From: a virus
IMG/VR virus record: IMGVR_UViG_3300043331_001582
Coordinates: 1 to 43,649 of that record
Length of the DNA: 43,649 nucleotides
Direction: 5' to 3' (one strand)
Below are positions 12,845 to 20,500 of this stretch, piece after piece (the first letter of the stretch is position 1; each line of letters starts with the position of its first letter). The translations under genes and the position numbers were made by a program. The notes beneath the pieces are model-generated. The model had not been told where the DNA came from, did no database searches, and worked only from the letters and a program-made list of their open reading frames with translations.

Positions 12845-13543
12845 ATGAAGAGCTTCACCCACGAGCAGTACATTCAGGCCGTTCGCGAGATCGCGGTCAA
12901 GCGTTTAAACGCGGAGGATCGCGCCGCCGTCATGGACGCCAAGCTGGTCTACGGCGCGGGCTCGAAGGCGACCCGCGGCGTCACCTACTTCGGCTGCTGG
13001 AAGAACGGCCATGACCATGCCTTCGCCGAGATCTGCGCGTTCGGCGAGGAGGACCCGATCCAGGTCGCCGGCACGACACTGCACGAGCTCGGGCACGTGC
13101 TCGCGGGCATGGGCAAGGGCCATGGCAAGGGCTGGATCGAGGCCTGCCGCAAGCTCGGCCTGATCTATGTCCGCGCGGCCGGAACGCGCTATTCGCTGGC
13201 CTGCTTCGCGGCCGATATGCGCGAAGCGATCGCCGCGCTGCCGCGGCCGACAGACGGCCAGCCGCAGCCCTTCGGCGGATTCGGCCCGAACGGCGCCGCG
13301 ATCAAGATCAAGCTGCGGCCGTGCGGCGCCGGCGTCGGCGTGAAGGGCGGCAAGTCGCGCGGCATCGGCTCGGGCTCCCGGCTGCGCAAGTTCGTCTGCG
13401 ACTGCGGCGTGATCGCTCGCGTCGCGCGCGACGAATTCCACGCCACCTGCGGCGACTGCGGATCGTCGTTTAAACGCGCCGACCCGGCACCAGTCAGCGA
13501 AACGGTGCACGAGCACCGCCAGCACGCTCGGAGGGCGTCATGA
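12845..13543 (+). CDS. SprT-like zinc metalloprotease with C-terminal zinc ribbon (232 aa)
   Basis: Start ATG 12845 after GGGAG. TTLHELGHVLAGMGKGHGKGW (78-97) has HELGH (80-84) and a third His93, an HExxH-x8-H arrangement typical of SprT-like peptidases. The C-terminal part near residues 180-207 has CDCG and CGDCG pairs forming the zinc ribbon that such proteins use on DNA. Eukaryotic relatives digest DNA-protein crosslinks; phage members are of unknown role. It starts a three-gene unit with its own promoter behind the integrase and overlaps the next gene (ATGA). Confidence 0.85.
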   Translation: MKSFTHEQYIQAVREIAVKRLNAEDRAAVMDAKLVYGAGSKATRGVTYFGCWKNGHDHAFAEICAFGEEDPIQVAGTTLHELGHVLAGMGKGHGKGWIEACRKLGLIYVRAAGTRYSLACFAADMREAIAALPRPTDGQPQPFGGFGPNGAAIKIKLRPCGAGVGVKGGKSRGIGSGSRLRKFVCDCGVIARVARDEFHATCGDCGSSFKRADPAPVSETVHEHRQHARRAS

Positions 13544-13842
13544 GACAGGATCGGAAGTTCACGCCGGTCGTGATGATGCCCAAGGGCTCCAGCGTGCCTT
13601 ACCTGGTGTTCGCGAAGGGCCGCGCGCGGTATCACGCCGTCACGGCCGACACCATGATCCGCCTGGTCAAGCTCGACACGCTGCGCGGCCTGGTCGAGAT
13701 CCGGTACAAGGGCAAGCCGTATCCGCCGCGGCGCTGCGCCAGCTTCTGGCTCAACCACGGCCACCGCCCCATCACCGGCCGCGCGAAGGCGGTGCTGCGC
13801 GGCCTGGTCGCCCGCAAGAAACGACAGGAGGAGGGCTTATAA
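13540..13842 (+). CDS. Small basic hypothetical protein (100 aa)
   Basis: ATGA overlap with the SprT-like gene; stop TAA shares its last base with the next ATG (TAATG). The sequence mixes strands (PVVMMPKGSSVPYLVFAKGR, GLVEIRYKGKPYPPRR) with a basic C-terminal helix (ITGRAKAVLRGLVARKKRQE). High Lys/Arg content suggests nucleic-acid contact. No family recognised. It is locked between the protease and HTH genes and so likely works with them. Confidence 0.7.
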   Translation: MRQDRKFTPVVMMPKGSSVPYLVFAKGRARYHAVTADTMIRLVKLDTLRGLVEIRYKGKPYPPRRCASFWLNHGHRPITGRAKAVLRGLVARKKRQEEGL

Positions 13843-14135
13843 TGCTCGCCGTGGGATCCAATCACCGCAACCGCAGCAAGCAGAACCGCTCGCGCTGGCA
13901 GAATCCGACGCCGGCGGAGATCCGCGCCGCCCGGGAGGTGCGCGGGCTGTCGCAGACCGAGGCGGCCGCCCAGGTCTACGCCACGCTGCGCACCTGGCAG
14001 CACTGGGAGAGCGAGATCCCGGCCGAGAGCCGGGCAATGCCCCCGGCGATCTTCGAGCTCTTCCTGCTCAAGACCGGCCAGCTCGAGCTCCGCGAGATCC
14101 TGGCGCCACCGGATCCAGGAAAGCCGGCCGCGTAG
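13842..14135 (+). CDS. XRE-type HTH regulator (97 aa)
   Basis: HTH at about residues 24-58: PAEIRAAREVRGLSQTEAAA then LRTWQHWESE, followed by RAMPPAIFELFLLKTGQL. This resembles HigA-like or phage XRE proteins. Last gene of the unit, directly before the rightward terminator. It may act on the palindrome at 12663-12681 or the tandem dyads at 12566-12600. No toxin-like partner is obvious, although the preceding basic protein could be considered. Confidence 0.8.
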   Translation: MLAVGSNHRNRSKQNRSRWQNPTPAEIRAAREVRGLSQTEAAAQVYATLRTWQHWESEIPAESRAMPPAIFELFLLKTGQLELREILAPPDPGKPAA

Positions 14136-14141
14136 AAAAAG

Positions 14142-14169
14142 AAAAAGCCCCGCCGAAGCGGGGCTTTTT
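14142..14169 (+). terminator. Rho-independent terminator, rightward operon (bidirectional-looking)
   Basis: Perfect 12-bp arms: AAAAAGCCCCGC (14142-14153) and GCGGGGCTTTTT (14158-14169) around the tetraloop CGAA. U-run on the plus strand and A-run on the other side make it able to act both ways. Confidence 0.92.
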
Positions 14170-14179
14170 GTTGCTGCGT

Positions 14180-14196
14180 GGAGCGGGTTTTCGACC
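14180..14196 (+). repeat. 17-bp direct repeat, copy 2
   Basis: Exact copy of 12732-12748, 1448 bases further on, between the two convergent terminators. Confidence 0.8.
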
Positions 14197-14220
14197 GAGG
14201 GGAATGATACACCGGCCGCG

Positions 14221-14261
14221 CAAAAATAAAAAGGCCCCGGGCAGCCGAAGCCACCGGGGCC
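14221..14261 (-). terminator. Rho-independent terminator, leftward late operon
   Basis: Arms GGCCCCGG (14233-14240) and CCGGGGCC (14254-14261) with a 13-base loop; on the minus strand the stem is followed by a T-rich stretch (A-rich 14222-14232 on plus). The left arm and loop, GGCCCCGGGCAGCCGA, recur at 12622-12637 without the second arm. Confidence 0.85.
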
Positions 14262-14475
14262 ACAGGGGAAAGTCCCGGGCAGGTTGCCATGCCCGGGTCG
14301 AGGCGCGGATCCCGTTACTGTGCGCTGGTTGGGTCGGCCGCTCGAGCCGTAAGTCCGCCCCCAACGTCGCCGCGCGATCCGTCCAAGATCGTGCGCAGGC
14401 GAGGTCCCTTCAGGGGGTGCCCTCCTCGGGCAGCCTTAGCAGCAGCCGCAGGGAGCTCGGGATCCTGCCTCGAAA

Positions 14476-14676
14476 TCAGTTGATCGTCCGCTTGTTGATC
14501 ATTTCTGTCGGCACGAAGGCCGTCATGAACTCGTTGGGCAGCCCCGGTTCATCGAGGTGGAACGTGGTGTCGTCGTAGCCGATAACGCACTTCGACGGCC
14601 TACCGTGCTCGTCCCTCTCCAGCACTCGCATGACGATGAGCGAATACGGCTTGCCGTTGATCGTCGGCCCCTTCAT
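14476..14676 (-). CDS. Small hypothetical protein, last late gene (66 aa)
   Basis: ATG 14676 in an ATGA overlap with the Rz1-like gene. The product looks like a small beta-rich protein (TINGKPYSLIVMRVLERDEHG, KCVIGYDDTTFHLDEPGL) with no signal or membrane part. It closes the leftward operon before the terminator. No family recognised. Confidence 0.65.
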   Translation of the reverse strand: MKGPTINGKPYSLIVMRVLERDEHGRPSKCVIGYDDTTFHLDEPGLPNEFMTAFVPTEMINKRTIN

Positions 14677-15056
14677 TGGCAGGCCTTGATCCCCGCCTCG
14701 AGCAGCAGCTCGTAGCCGCGGCGCTGCTCGAGCTCGGCGCGCAGGGCCCGGTTGAGGGTGACCATGTCGTCGGCCGGGGAGGCGCGGTCGATCGCGAAAG
14801 CGGGCGGCTCGATCGGCGGGATGCGGCACGGCACCGGCACGGGCTTCTCGATCGTGACGGTCTCGATCACCGGCCGGGGCTCCGCGCAGCCGGGCAGGAG
14901 GAACGCGAGGCCGATGACGAGCGTCCAGGCGATCGCGAGCCCGATGCGCTTGAGCCACACGATCAGGGCTGGCCTTCCCCGCGCCGGCTCTCCCTCGCCC
15001 TGTTCAGCCCGAAGAGACTCGCTTGCGCTCACCGGCCGGGGTTCGTGACGCTTCAT
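14673..15056 (-). CDS. Rz1-like outer membrane spanin subunit (127 aa)
   Basis: Start ATG 15056 overlaps the Rz-like stop (ATGA). A hydrophobic segment (AIAWTLVIGLAFLLPGC) ends in a lipobox with Cys57, then comes a Pro-rich stretch (PVPVPCRIPPIEPPAF), the hallmark of o-spanins. The long polar N-terminal 35 residues before the signal are unusual; the true start might be further in. The C-terminal region has a helical part (LNRALRAELEQRRGYELLLE). With the Rz-like protein it would fuse the inner and outer membranes at the last lysis step. Confidence 0.75.
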   Translation of the reverse strand: MKRHEPRPVSASESLRAEQGEGEPARGRPALIVWLKRIGLAIAWTLVIGLAFLLPGCAEPRPVIETVTIEKPVPVPCRIPPIEPPAFAIDRASPADDMVTLNRALRAELEQRRGYELLLEAGIKACQ

Positions 15057-15481
15057 GGCCGCTCCTGGTGCCGCTGGCGCACGTACCCGCGCTGCTCGTC
15101 GCGCACGGTGTCGCACTGCTTCTCGGGCGGCACCGGCGGGGCCTTGAGGATCCGGCCCGCGCGCGCCAGGTGTCCCAGCGCGGCTTTCTCGGCCTCCCGG
15201 AGGGCCTTGGCGGCCGCGGCGGCCCGCAGCTCGCCCGCCTTGACCAGCTCGCCCACCGCGGCCTTCACTTCGGCCACGTTGACGCCGCAGCGCTGGTTGG
15301 CGGCCTCCAGCGCCGAGGCCCGCCCCTCCAGGCGCTCGATGCGGCCGGCGAGCCGCCAGCCGTTCAGCGTCCAGCCGGTCGAGAGCCCCGCGGCGCCGGC
15401 GACGCCGGCGACCACCGCGGCCGCGATCGCGAGGTTCGCCAGGTTGCCGCCGCCCAGGAATTTCAGGAGCCAGCCGATCAT
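15053..15481 (-). CDS. Rz-like inner membrane spanin subunit (142 aa)
   Basis: ATG 15481 overlaps the upstream stop. One N-terminal membrane helix (LANLAIAAAVVAGVAGAAGL, residues 13-32) is followed by a long helical periplasmic domain (AGRIERLEGRASALEAANQR, LREAEKAALGHLARAG) and a charged end. This is i-spanin architecture, and the next gene is a Pro-rich lipoprotein, completing the pair. Sequence identity to Rz is not visible; the call rests on layout and topology. Confidence 0.75.
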   Translation of the reverse strand: MIGWLLKFLGGGNLANLAIAAAVVAGVAGAAGLSTGWTLNGWRLAGRIERLEGRASALEAANQRCGVNVAEVKAAVGELVKAGELRAAAAAKALREAEKAALGHLARAGRILKAPPVPPEKQCDTVRDEQRGYVRQRHQERP

Positions 15482-15762
15482 GCCTTCCTCCACACGCCGT
15501 GCTGGAGGTAGCCGTGGAACGCCGGCGGCGGCTTGCCGACCGCGACGGGGTCGGCCTCGATCGAGGGCGTGACGGTGACCGTGCCGTCCTCGTGCTCGGT
15601 GATCTCGTGGTCCTTGAGGCTCCCCATCGAGCAGCCCGGCGGCCGGCACCACCACTCGCCGGCGAGGTCCTTGCCGTAGTCGCCCTCGGCGAGCACCAGG
15701 TGGCCGCGCTCGTTCGGGTAGACCCGGCGGCCGGGAATCGGCCAGACGCGCGGCTCGCTCAT
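15478..15762 (-). CDS. DUF6527-like protein in lysis cassette (94 aa)
   Basis: Start ATG 15762, ATGA overlaps on both sides. Contains WWCRPPGCS, a segment DGTVTVTPSIEADP and a final FHGYLQHGVWRKA, which fit the pattern of DUF6527 proteins (Cys-rich head, TxTPS motif, aromatic/His strand near the end). These are often encoded beside cell-wall hydrolases in phages. Role unknown; its position suggests an auxiliary lysis or metal-binding protein. Confidence 0.6.
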   Translation of the reverse strand: MSEPRVWPIPGRRVYPNERGHLVLAEGDYGKDLAGEWWCRPPGCSMGSLKDHEITEHEDGTVTVTPSIEADPVAVGKPPPAFHGYLQHGVWRKA

Positions 15763-16154
15763 CCTATCCTCCGGTAATAGCGGTAGGAGCCCCGCTGGCC
15801 GGTATGCTCGACTTCGGCAAATTGAAAAAGATAGGCCGATACGCAGTTGTTGCTGGCGTCGCCCACGCGCGCGGCGATCTCGGCCACGGTCAGCCCGGGA
15901 GGCGCGAGTGGCAGCGCGGCGCGGATCCGCTTGCCGACGCCGCGATTGATCCCGCGGCGTCCCGCGGGCGCTTCCCGCACGTCCATCGGCTTCGGCCGCG
16001 CCTCCGCTGGCCGCCCGAATGCCGGGATCTCCAGCGCCGCCCTTTTCGCTTCCGGCGGCACGGTGCGACCGCCGCGCAGCCGCTCCACCTCGTCCTCGAG
16101 CTGCCAGATCCGCAGCTGCATTTCGCCGATCGCCTGGCCGAGGTTGCTGCTCAT
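15759..16154 (-). CDS. Hypothetical protein with N-terminal coil and C-terminal winged-helix-like part (131 aa)
   Basis: ATG 16154 overlaps the stop of the DUF5675 gene. Residues 6-30 form an amphipathic coil (GEMQLRIWQLEDEVERLRGG), then a Pro/Arg linker, then LTVAEIAARVGDASNNCVSAYLF with FAEVEHTGQRGSYRYYR, a helix-turn-helix plus wing pattern seen in DNA-binding wHTH proteins. Finding a DNA-binding-like fold in the lysis cassette is unexpected; it may be a late regulator or a moron. Confidence 0.65.
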   Translation of the reverse strand: MSSNLGQAIGEMQLRIWQLEDEVERLRGGRTVPPEAKRAALEIPAFGRPAEARPKPMDVREAPAGRRGINRGVGKRIRAALPLAPPGLTVAEIAARVGDASNNCVSAYLFQFAEVEHTGQRGSYRYYRRIG

Positions 16155-16615
16155 GCGAGCGCCCCTTCGGCGGGCTCGCCGGTGTCGACGTAGTGGTCGT
16201 CCGGCGCGTTGTAGATCGTGATCCAGACGCGCTCGCCGGCGGCGCGCGCCCGGCGGTAGACATCCTTCAGCCGCTCCAGCACCTTCGCGAGCTTGCCCCC
16301 CGAGATCCGGCCGGCTGCCTCGTCGATCCGGTTCCCGACGAGGATGCACCCCTCGGTATGGTCGTCGGTCTCGCCGCTGTGGATCCGGATGTACTTGAAG
16401 CCGGTCACGCCGAGGAGCGTCAGCGTGTCGGGCCCGAACTTGGGCGATCGCTCGAAGATCACCTCGTAGCGCCCGGCCGGGATCGCGGTCTCGCCGTCCA
16501 CCTTGATCTTGCGCAGCTCGTCCTCCAGCGTGTAGCAGCGCAACGTTGCGCCCGTCGTCAGCTCGCCGAACATCCAGTCGGGCGCGGTCGCCCGGCGTTG
16601 CAGGGCCCATTCCAT
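16151..16615 (-). CDS. DUF5675 protein, possible peptidoglycan-active enzyme (154 aa)
   Basis: Matches DUF5675: CYTLEDELRKIKVDGETAIP, AGRYEVIFERSPKFG, and FKYIRIHSGETDDHTEGC followed by ILVGN. The His79...Thr-Glu-Gly-Cys90 arrangement recalls the H...(S/T)xGC catalytic motif of L,D-transpeptidases (YkuD). No lysozyme, amidase or peptidase of a usual endolysin type is visible in this cassette, so this protein is the best endolysin candidate. Family match is firm by pattern; the enzyme activity is inference. Confidence 0.75.
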   Translation of the reverse strand: MEWALQRRATAPDWMFGELTTGATLRCYTLEDELRKIKVDGETAIPAGRYEVIFERSPKFGPDTLTLLGVTGFKYIRIHSGETDDHTEGCILVGNRIDEAAGRISGGKLAKVLERLKDVYRRARAAGERVWITIYNAPDDHYVDTGEPAEGALA

Positions 16616-16616
16616 G

Positions 16617-17117
16617 CTACGGGCACCCCATGATCCGCAGCCGCTCGAGCTCGCGGTGCTGCGCGTTGTAGTGGCCCACGATCGCGTCGAAGTCGCCGCG
16701 GCCGAGCGTGACCGTCCCGCCGGCGGGGTCCTCGATCACGCCGACCAGCCAGAGGTTCGGCACGCCCGCCGGCGCGCTCGCCTCGGCGGGCGCGATCGCG
16801 AAATAGGCGATCACGATCGCGACCGTCAGCCCGAGCACCGCGTACGCGGACCATTTCGACCAGGTATCGATCACCCATTGCGGCTGGCGTTGATTGGCGA
16901 GCAGCAGCGCGAGAATCCCGCCGTAGAGCATCGTGTCGAGGTAGTGGTCCCACACGCCGGTGGCGAACCCCAGCCACTGACCGCCGGCGCTCACCATCAG
17001 CAGCAGCACGGCCCAGCGCACCGCGCAGTTCGTGCGAGCCGTCATCCGAGCGACACCGCCCAGCGCGACGAGCGCGATCACGCCGGCGAGCCACGAGTTC
17101 ACCGTCATCAGGGTCAT
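16617..17117 (-). CDS. Multi-pass membrane protein of lysis cassette (166 aa)
   Basis: Start ATG 17117, ATGA overlap with the upstream gene. Hydrophobic segments near residues 8-24 (WLAGVIALVALGGVAR), 33-48 (VRWAVLLLMVSAGGQW), 63-75 and 92-110 (YAVLGLTVAIVIAYFAIAP) suggest four membrane helices, followed by a soluble C-terminus. Location beside another holin-like protein and spanins suggests a holin or antiholin; no sequence family recognised. Confidence 0.65.
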   Translation of the reverse strand: MTLMTVNSWLAGVIALVALGGVARMTARTNCAVRWAVLLLMVSAGGQWLGFATGVWDHYLDTMLYGGILALLLANQRQPQWVIDTWSKWSAYAVLGLTVAIVIAYFAIAPAEASAPAGVPNLWLVGVIEDPAGGTVTLGRGDFDAIVGHYNAQHRELERLRIMGCP

Positions 17118-17548
17118 GATTGACCTCCTTTGCCAAGGCCATCGATCACCCTCCCCACCGCTGCCCGTAATTTCTGTACGTTCTCCCGGGTCACCACCAG
17201 GGGCCCGCCGCCGGCGACCACCATGCCGGCGCCGGCGAGCGCCCCGGACGGGATCTCGATCCCTGCCCAGGTGCCGATCAGCGAGAGCGCGAGCTGCGCG
17301 CCATAGGTGCCCATCGCCGTCCAGGCGGCGCCGGCGAGCGCCGTGCGCACATAGCTCATGCCGGCGACGAACGACAGCGCCCCGTACGCCGCCGTCGCGC
17401 ACGCCAGCACCACCGGCAGCGGCACGCCGAAGAGCTCGAAGGCGACCTCTTTCGCCGCCGTCCACCCCGTCACCAGGCCGCCCGCCGCCGCCGAGGCCGC
17501 CGCCGCCGTCTGCACGCCTGTATCTGCCGCGAGATTGAGCTTGATCAT
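17114..17548 (-). CDS. Holin-like membrane protein (144 aa)
   Basis: ATG 17548. Ala/Gly-rich with three to four hydrophobic segments: residues about 13-29, 42-66 (PLPVVLACATAAYGALSFVAGM), 70-92 and 98-117 (GALAGAGMVVAGGGPLVV), and a basic C-terminal helix (VQKLRAAVGRVIDGLGK). First gene of the lysis cassette, directly after the tail tip gene, where many siphoviruses encode the holin. Either this or its downstream neighbour is the holin. Confidence 0.65.
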   Translation of the reverse strand: MIKLNLAADTGVQTAAAASAAAGGLVTGWTAAKEVAFELFGVPLPVVLACATAAYGALSFVAGMSYVRTALAGAAWTAMGTYGAQLALSLIGTWAGIEIPSGALAGAGMVVAGGGPLVVTRENVQKLRAAVGRVIDGLGKGGQS

Positions 17549-17568
17549 CGGACGGGCCGTTAACCGAT

Positions 17569-20500
17569 TTATACGGTCAGCACATCGACGACCGGCGAGC
17601 CGCCGCCGGCGCCGAGGCCACAGGAGACGTACGCTTTGCCGACTTCGGGAGCGGCGACGAGGAATCGGGGATTCGTGCTGACGATTGCGTTGTCGAGAAT
17701 GCTTTCGGCCGCGGGGTTGACAACCACGATCCGGTCGAACCCAGGGTCACTCACGTACACGAGGCCCGAGTTCGGGACGTAGATCAGTTTGACTGGACTG
17801 TTAAACGCCGTTGGGCTACCAGCCCCACCGATGGTCCTCTCGACGCCATTTGTCGAGGGATTGATAACGTGTATCAGGCGGGCGCTTTGATCGAGCGCAT
17901 ACAGGAGACCCACTCCTCCGACACCCCCGGGAACGTAGATGATATCCTGCAGAGAGATAGCGGCCGGAACGACGATCGTCCCCTCTATCGAATTGGTAAC
18001 TGGATTGATGATGGTGATCGTATCGACACCAAATATGCCGTAGATTCGTCCATTCGATGGGCAATAACACAACCCGCCGCAAACTGGATCTTCGGCAATA
18101 GAGGCGATTACCGCATCAGTATCGGGATCTACGGCCACAACGCCGTCGAGCGTACTGAAATAGAGGAGCTGAACATTGGGGGCGTAGCATTCGGCCCCGG
18201 TATCTCCAGAATCAGTATCGGGGATGCCGTCATCCGCTGGGCTACCCGCAAAAGCGGGAAGCAGCGTCTTCGGGTCAATCACGAATATTCGTTCATTGCC
18301 GACCGAGCCTTGCGATCGCGCATAGACCTTACCATTGTGCGGGCAGTAGATGACGCTGCCGAATTTGCGATTGCCGAATTGGATTGTAGCGATATGACGG
18401 TCGTTGACCGGGTTCACGACCAGTACGGCCCCACTAAAGATGTTATCCGTCGCGACAAAGAGCAGGTTGGTGTTCGGCGCCCATGCCATGCCCCACGGCT
18501 GGTCGCTGAACGATATGGTCGATAACCGCGACACCGCGCCCTGTCCGTTGGTAGACCCGAGCGGGTTGACCGTCGAGCCGTCGAGCGAGGCGGTCAGCGT
18601 CGCATAAGCGGAAGATACGCCCACCGAGTTGATCGCCTTGACCCGGAAATCGTATTGCCGGAAGAGCAGCAGGCGCGTGATGGCGAGCGACGTACCCGCC
18701 ACCCGGCCGGCGATGGCATAAGCGGAATCGGTCGACAGCTTGTACTCGACCTGGTAGTCGGACACGAAAGCCGTGGGGGAAGCGGTCCAGGACAGCGTCA
18801 CGGTGTCCCACACCGCGTCGTTCTGATCGAACGCGATCCCGCTCGGGGGCTGGACGTCGAACACGTCCGGGAGATTCGTCGCCGGGATGACCGGCGCGGT
18901 GTCGAGCGCGGCGAGGTCGTAGGGCGCGGCCTGGTATTCGCGCGCCTGGATCTCCACTTCTCCGTTCGCGAGAGGGCGCAGTCCCCGGATACGGAAGGGC
19001 TTCGCCACCCAGCCGGGGCTGGAATGCGTCACGGGGCAGACGTCCATCACTTCCGCCTTGAGCGCGGCGAGCGTCGTGCGGAAGTTCGTTGCGAGGCCGA
19101 AGCGGGAAACTTTCTCCTCGATCTGCGCGAGCTGCATCGCACGGTAATAGTTGGAGGTGAAGGGCAGCACGATCTCCCGCTCCAGCACGAGCTCGTTGTC
19201 CTCGGTGCGGTGGGCGGTGTCGTCGTAGATCGCGAGGTCCGCTTCCCAGCGCCGCTCCGGATTGAAGAAGCGCGCGCGCACCCGGTTGAACTTGTCGCGC
19301 TTGCCGGCGTTGCGGAGGGTCCAGGCGCCCACCATATTGTCCTCGTCGAAGCCGTGGGGGCCCAGGACCTCGCCGTCGGACGCGATCTCGGCGATGCCCG
19401 CGCTGTTCGCGGACTGGTTGATCGTCCACGTCTCGCCGGTGGCCGCCTCGAACGAGGTCGAGCCGGGGTGCGTGCGGGAGGCTGGATCGAAATCCGCAAC
19501 CAGTATCCCATCTATTCCGTTGTAAACCTGGGCGCGGCGGATCTTGCCTGCCAGCACATTAATCCCACCGCCGTTAGCACCGCCGATAGAAAGCTCCGCC
19601 TCTGAATTGAATATACTGGTGCTGGCTCCGATTACCGCCGTTCCCAACAATGACCAGGTATCGCCATCCTCCGAGGTCTGGAACAGTATCACTCGAAAGC
19701 CGCCGGCATTAACCCGCATCGTGACGCGAACCCAATGCGACGACCCATCGGCGAAACCAGTAGCGGCCGTGGAGCCCGCGGAGAGAGCAGTGTTGCCATC
19801 CGCGCTCCAGGCGAGTTGGAGCGCCCCCGTGATATTGATGCCAAATCGAAACGCTAGATTCGAGGTTTGCCATTTCGCAATGATGGTGCCCAATACCGCG
19901 GGGGTCCAGTCGTCCGCGGCAACGTAAGCCCGGAGGTCAATGTCTGTGGTGATGTCGAAAGACGGGCTCCATTGAGCCGACGCATAGTTCCCGGACCTGC
20001 CGGGTAGATCGAGATGGGTCGCCTCGTCCCGATCGATGCGGAGCTTGTACTGCCCTCCGCTGAAAACCAGCGTTCCCCGGCAGGACGAGAGCAGGCCGCG
20101 CAGGTTCTCCAGCCATCCGTCGTCGGGCTTCAGCACCCCGTCGCAGGTGTAGCGCTTCTGGCTGTCGGGGTTGGGGCTGCCGGCACCGGGAACGGAAACC
20201 CGGGTATCACAGTAGTTGGCGGCGTCCTTGAAGCTCCACTCCTCAATCAGGCTCGCGGCGAAGCCGCGCCCGTAGCGGCCGTTGGTGAGGTAGTCGTAGA
20301 TGCAGAGCGCGGGGTTGTTCGAAAAGGTGACGCCGCCGGTGCGAAGATCGGTCACGAGCTTCCCGTCCACGTCGAAGGTCACGGTGGGCAGCCCGCTCGG
20401 AAACGCCTCCTGACGCCACGCGAGCCGCAGATAGACATAGGCGACGCCCTTCCCCTGATGCGCGGCAGTCCAGCCGGAGACCGCGGCCTGGAGCGCCGCC

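Larger units (their letters stand above)
14136..14475. other. Convergence zone between early and late operons
   Basis: About 340 non-coding bases between converging transcription units. It holds a terminator for the rightward operon (14142-14169), a 17-base repeat (14180-14196), a terminator for the leftward late operon (14221-14261), and an 8-bp-arm palindrome CCCGGGCA/TGCCCGGG (14275-14298). From 14300 to 14475 I see no gene or clear signal. Confidence 0.7.

Noticed and set aside
13540-14135. Classic toxin-antitoxin pair
   Set aside because: The HTH protein resembles an antitoxin-like regulator, but the preceding basic protein has no toxin motif (RelE, HigB, HicA) that I can recognise.
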